From assembly GCA_946811185.2 (NCBI GenBank), contig OX328101.1, positions 21,002,122 to 21,066,121 of the forward strand: a stretch of DNA of 64,000 nucleotides. Direction: 5' to 3'. This DNA is from Hippopus hippopus (lineage: Eukaryota; Mollusca; Bivalvia; Cardiida; Cardiidae). A model generated the notes under the pieces. It searched no databases. It saw only the letters and a list, made by a program, of their open reading frames with translations, and had not been told where the DNA came from. The position numbers were made by a program, and so were the translations under genes. Shown here one piece after another: positions 61,830 to 64,000 of the stretch (position 1 is the first letter of the stretch; each line of letters opens with the position of its first letter).

Positions 61830-61905
61830 CAGGCTTTATTTGTCGTCTGCAAATGCTTTGAATATGGACAGGAGCAATATTTTCACCTGTTGTAAATGAT
61901 CTTTC
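61830..61905. mobile_element. piggyBac-like hairpin MITE fragment
   Basis: TTTATTTGTCGTCTGCAAATG followed by GAATATGGACAGGAGCAATA matches the right arm of the MITE family. It directly abuts the end of the gypsy 2 LTR, so the LTR element probably inserted into, or recombined next to, a MITE. Confidence 0.6.
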
Positions 61906-61986
61906 AACCACCTTCAGATCTCCCCCCGTTCCCCCCCCTCCCCCCCACTCATTTTACCCTCTATCCCCCCGTTTCTGATTAGATAA

Positions 61987-62314
61987 GCCGAGCCCCGGTA
62001 GCTCAGTCGGTAACGTGCAGGACTTGAGAACACGGGGTCCAGGGTTCGATCCCTGGCTACGACCCCTGGCTCGGCCAATTTCTTTCCGAGGATTGATGAT
62101 AGTCACTGCGACAGGATTCATTCCTTTCCCACCGCTGACCATTGTTTCGACGATGATTATGTGGGAAAGCAGCCAGTGGCTTGGAAAGAAAACTGTGCGA
62201 AGTACTGGTGAAAAAAAGAGACTCCAGGAACGCATGGATAGGTGCACTGGCCGCCGCGATATAACTGAAATAATGTTGAAAACGGCGTTAAACACCATAC
62301 AATCAATCAATCAA
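61987..62314 (+). mobile_element. tRNA-derived SINE with 14-bp target duplication
   Basis: Best-preserved SINE in the window. Target duplication TTCTGATTAGATAA at 61973-61986 and 62315-62328. A box GGTAGCTCAGTCGGTAACG and B box GGTTCGATCCCTGG. The core has CACTGCGACAGGATTCATTC and GTGGGAAAGCAGCCAGTGGC. The 3' end is GATATAACTGAAATAATGTT...AACACCATACAATCAATCAATCA. 328 bp. Confidence 0.93.
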
Positions 62315-62328
62315 TTCTGATTAGATAA

Positions 62329-63275
62329 AGCATGTCAAGTTATGGAAATTCAATCTGTATACCAGTAGATGAACATATAAAGCATGTCAGTATAATATTG
62401 AAATTCAATTTGTAAACAACATACATGTAGGCCTATTTACGGAATTAGCCGAGTTTTGACGAGTGCCAAATGGGGGGGGGGGGGTTCGTCTTTGACAGGG
62501 AAAAGAAATGTCAGAAACAAGATCAATCTATAGCAATGGAACCGTAATTATATTTCTATATCAAATTTGTTTTGGTGAAAATTTTCTTGGCTTTTTAGCG
62601 TATTTTCTAATTAACCAATCAAAACCGGTCAGGTGACTACTCACTCACTGTGGCGAAGTGGTTGTGCCAGCAGATCTCTTGTCAGGACAAAGAAAACGCG
62701 TTTTATTTTGGGAAAACAAAGTAAGTTTGTTGTTCATTCTATATCTGATGTAGATTTTTATGGATGGTAATAGATCTAGTAGCGTGGTTAATTGGTTTTG
62801 CTTTGGTTTCCCCCTAGATCTAGCTGATCTGATCAGAGCGTATTCATGTTTTTGAATGTTGTCTTTCCCGCCCTCAGTTTTTCTATCAATTTCTACATGT
62901 GTAGATTTATCATATTCTTTCCCCAATCTATTCAGCGGTATTGTTATTTTCATTGAAAAATGTTCATTTTCATTGAAAAATGTTCATTTTGGGATATTCG
63001 TTGCAAAACAAAAAATACTCCAGTGAGAATTGCTTGAACAAAGAATGAGAGGTCAGTAAAAATCCCGTGCATGACCCAGTTACGATAAATATTTCATTTA
63101 CTTGTATGAATAGTAAATTTCGAATATGTTCATAATTCATTTCGGGTAATAGCCAGACTCTGCACTACTACTACCAGTCAACCCTGTACGAGCCTGAGAA
63201 AGACAAAACAAAAGATGGGGTACAGGCTAGTTACCCTAAGTTTTCAGAAGTCTTCATGCTCAGAGATGTGAAAAC
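62329..63275. other. No recognised gene
   Basis: Contains a poly-G run (62471-62484) and a tandem duplication TTTCATTGAAAAATGTTCAT (62949-62990). No coding or RNA gene supported. Confidence 0.45.
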
Positions 63276-63488
63276 AAAATCCCATATTTTAACGAACCTG
63301 GGAGCTTTTGAAAACATTGTGAGAAGAGGAGAAAGTACTGGTAACCAGTAGATTTTCGCCTTTTTTCACAATGTGTTTTATCGTTTTAAAAACAAATACA
63401 CATACAATTATTTATGCTGCATTTAATTTTCCATCTGCAAATGCTTTCAATTTGGAGTCAAAATTTTGTCAGTTGGTACATAATTAAC
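63276..63488. mobile_element. piggyBac-like hairpin MITE
   Basis: Hairpin near 63307-63375 with arms GAAAACATTGTGAGAAGAGG and a near-complement around GGTAACC. Right arm CCATCTGCAAATGCTTTC (63432-63449) and end AATTTTGTCAGTTGGTACATAATTAA. Confidence 0.65.
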
Positions 63489-63490
63489 CT

Positions 63491-63752
63491 GCCTGCCATG
63501 GTAGCCCAGTGGTTAGGGTGTCAGACTTGTGACCTGGTTGTTGTTGTTAGTTCTAGACCAGGTTGGGGCAAACTTTAGAAAACTTTACGACGATTTTTCA
63601 CCTCACACCTCTGATGTATGTGAGAAAGTAGTCAGTGACTTGGAAGAAAATTACTGGTGTGATAAAGCCAGGAAACACTTGCATAGGTGCATTGACTATT
63701 GTAATATGACCTAAGCTGACAAAATGGTGTTAAACTCCAATTCAATCAATCA
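63491..63752 (+). mobile_element. tRNA-derived SINE, second subfamily
   Basis: Head GGTAGCCCAGTGGTTAGGGTG (A box) and a B-box-like GTTAGTTCTAGACC. The body GTAGTCAGTGACTTGGAAGAA corresponds to the CAGTGGCTTGGAAAG core of the other SINEs. The 3' end is ATGGTGTTAAACTCCAATTC with ATCA repeats. The 61-codon frame across it is not a gene. Confidence 0.75.
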
Positions 63753-63777
63753 TAATGAATATATGATCAGAAATTAA

Positions 63778-63842
63778 CCTTTTACCAGACAACAAAATTT
63801 TAGACTCCTCTAAATTGAAGGCCTTTGCAGATGACAATTAAG
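63778..63842. mobile_element. piggyBac-like MITE end fragment
   Basis: TTAACCTTTTACCAGACAAC followed by AAAATTTTAGACTCC and GCCTTTGCAGATGAC is the inverted right arm of the MITE family. Confidence 0.6.
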
Positions 63843-64000
63843 GATGGGCACCCTAATGGGATTCGTGTAACATCGCCAAAATATCATACAGATTCGGCTG
63901 AGACTGGGGTATTCCGTAATCGATGCGGGGAATCGGCGTCTATCGGCCGATCGATTAGGCATTATCAGCTAATGTAAAGTAGGTATGATAATAGCTTATT

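Overview
The window reads as eukaryotic, most likely metazoan and probably bivalve mollusc. Several tRNA-derived SINEs have a mollusc-type 3' part ending in ATCA- or AACC-type repeats. There are Ty3/gypsy, I/Jockey-like and CR1-like retroelements, a DUF4817-type mariner relative, palindromic MITEs and two degenerate arrays of about 145 bp period. I recognise no host protein-coding gene. This is repeat-dense DNA built by insertion into insertion. Organism assignment is inference.

Layout. 0.2-2.1 kb: a piggyBac-like MITE copy and a degenerate tandem array. 3.26-4.70 kb: a mariner-like transposon with perfect 21-bp ends. 4.7-6.66 kb: a second array holding a palindromic MITE. 6.65-9.27 kb: a 5'-truncated, frameshifted non-LTR element on the minus strand. 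9.7-20.5 kb: a 5'-truncated Ty3/gypsy element, interrupted by a SINE (15335-15607) and a MULE (15696-17817), with an unrecognised late ORF, a polypurine tract and a 1.28-kb LTR. 21.6-30.3 kb: a SINE, MITEs, a 700-bp LTR (22589-23288) and long stretches with nothing recognisable.

30.3-47.5 kb is a nest. A degraded Harbinger-like transposon (30303-47480) holds a TTAA-flanked piggyBac-like MITE (31005-46125). That MITE holds a complete Polinton/Maverick of 14,896 bp (31162-46057), with 516-bp terminal inverted repeats that I read as identical and a perfect 6-bp target duplication, TACGTT. The Polinton itself holds a SINE (about 42970-43307). 47.7-61.8 kb: an old Ty3/gypsy element split by a full-length LINE (50511-56714, 12-bp target duplication); its 3' LTR is split by a 1.37-kb TTAA-flanked insertion. 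61.8-64 kb: MITE fragments and two SINEs.

The Polinton is the main find. Rightward it encodes protein-primed DNA polymerase B, a small conserved membrane protein, an FtsK/HerA-type packaging ATPase, and two small capsid-type or core-type proteins. Leftward it encodes a double-jelly-roll major capsid protein (broken by one frameshift), a coiled-coil basic protein, a probable minor capsid protein, a paralogue of one rightward small protein, an integrase (one nonsense codon before its chromodomain), and three unusual proteins. These are a complete two-lobed TATA-binding-protein-like protein, a tandem PC4/Sub1-like protein, and a 110-aa protein resembling the RNase domains of bacterial polymorphic toxins, whose start codon sits at the TIR boundary. 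TATA-like boxes lie about 50-60 bp upstream of these three start codons, and three 67-bp repeats with TATTTATA precede the polymerase gene. I infer that the element carries part of its own transcription-initiation machinery and matching promoters. I see no adenovirus-type maturation protease.
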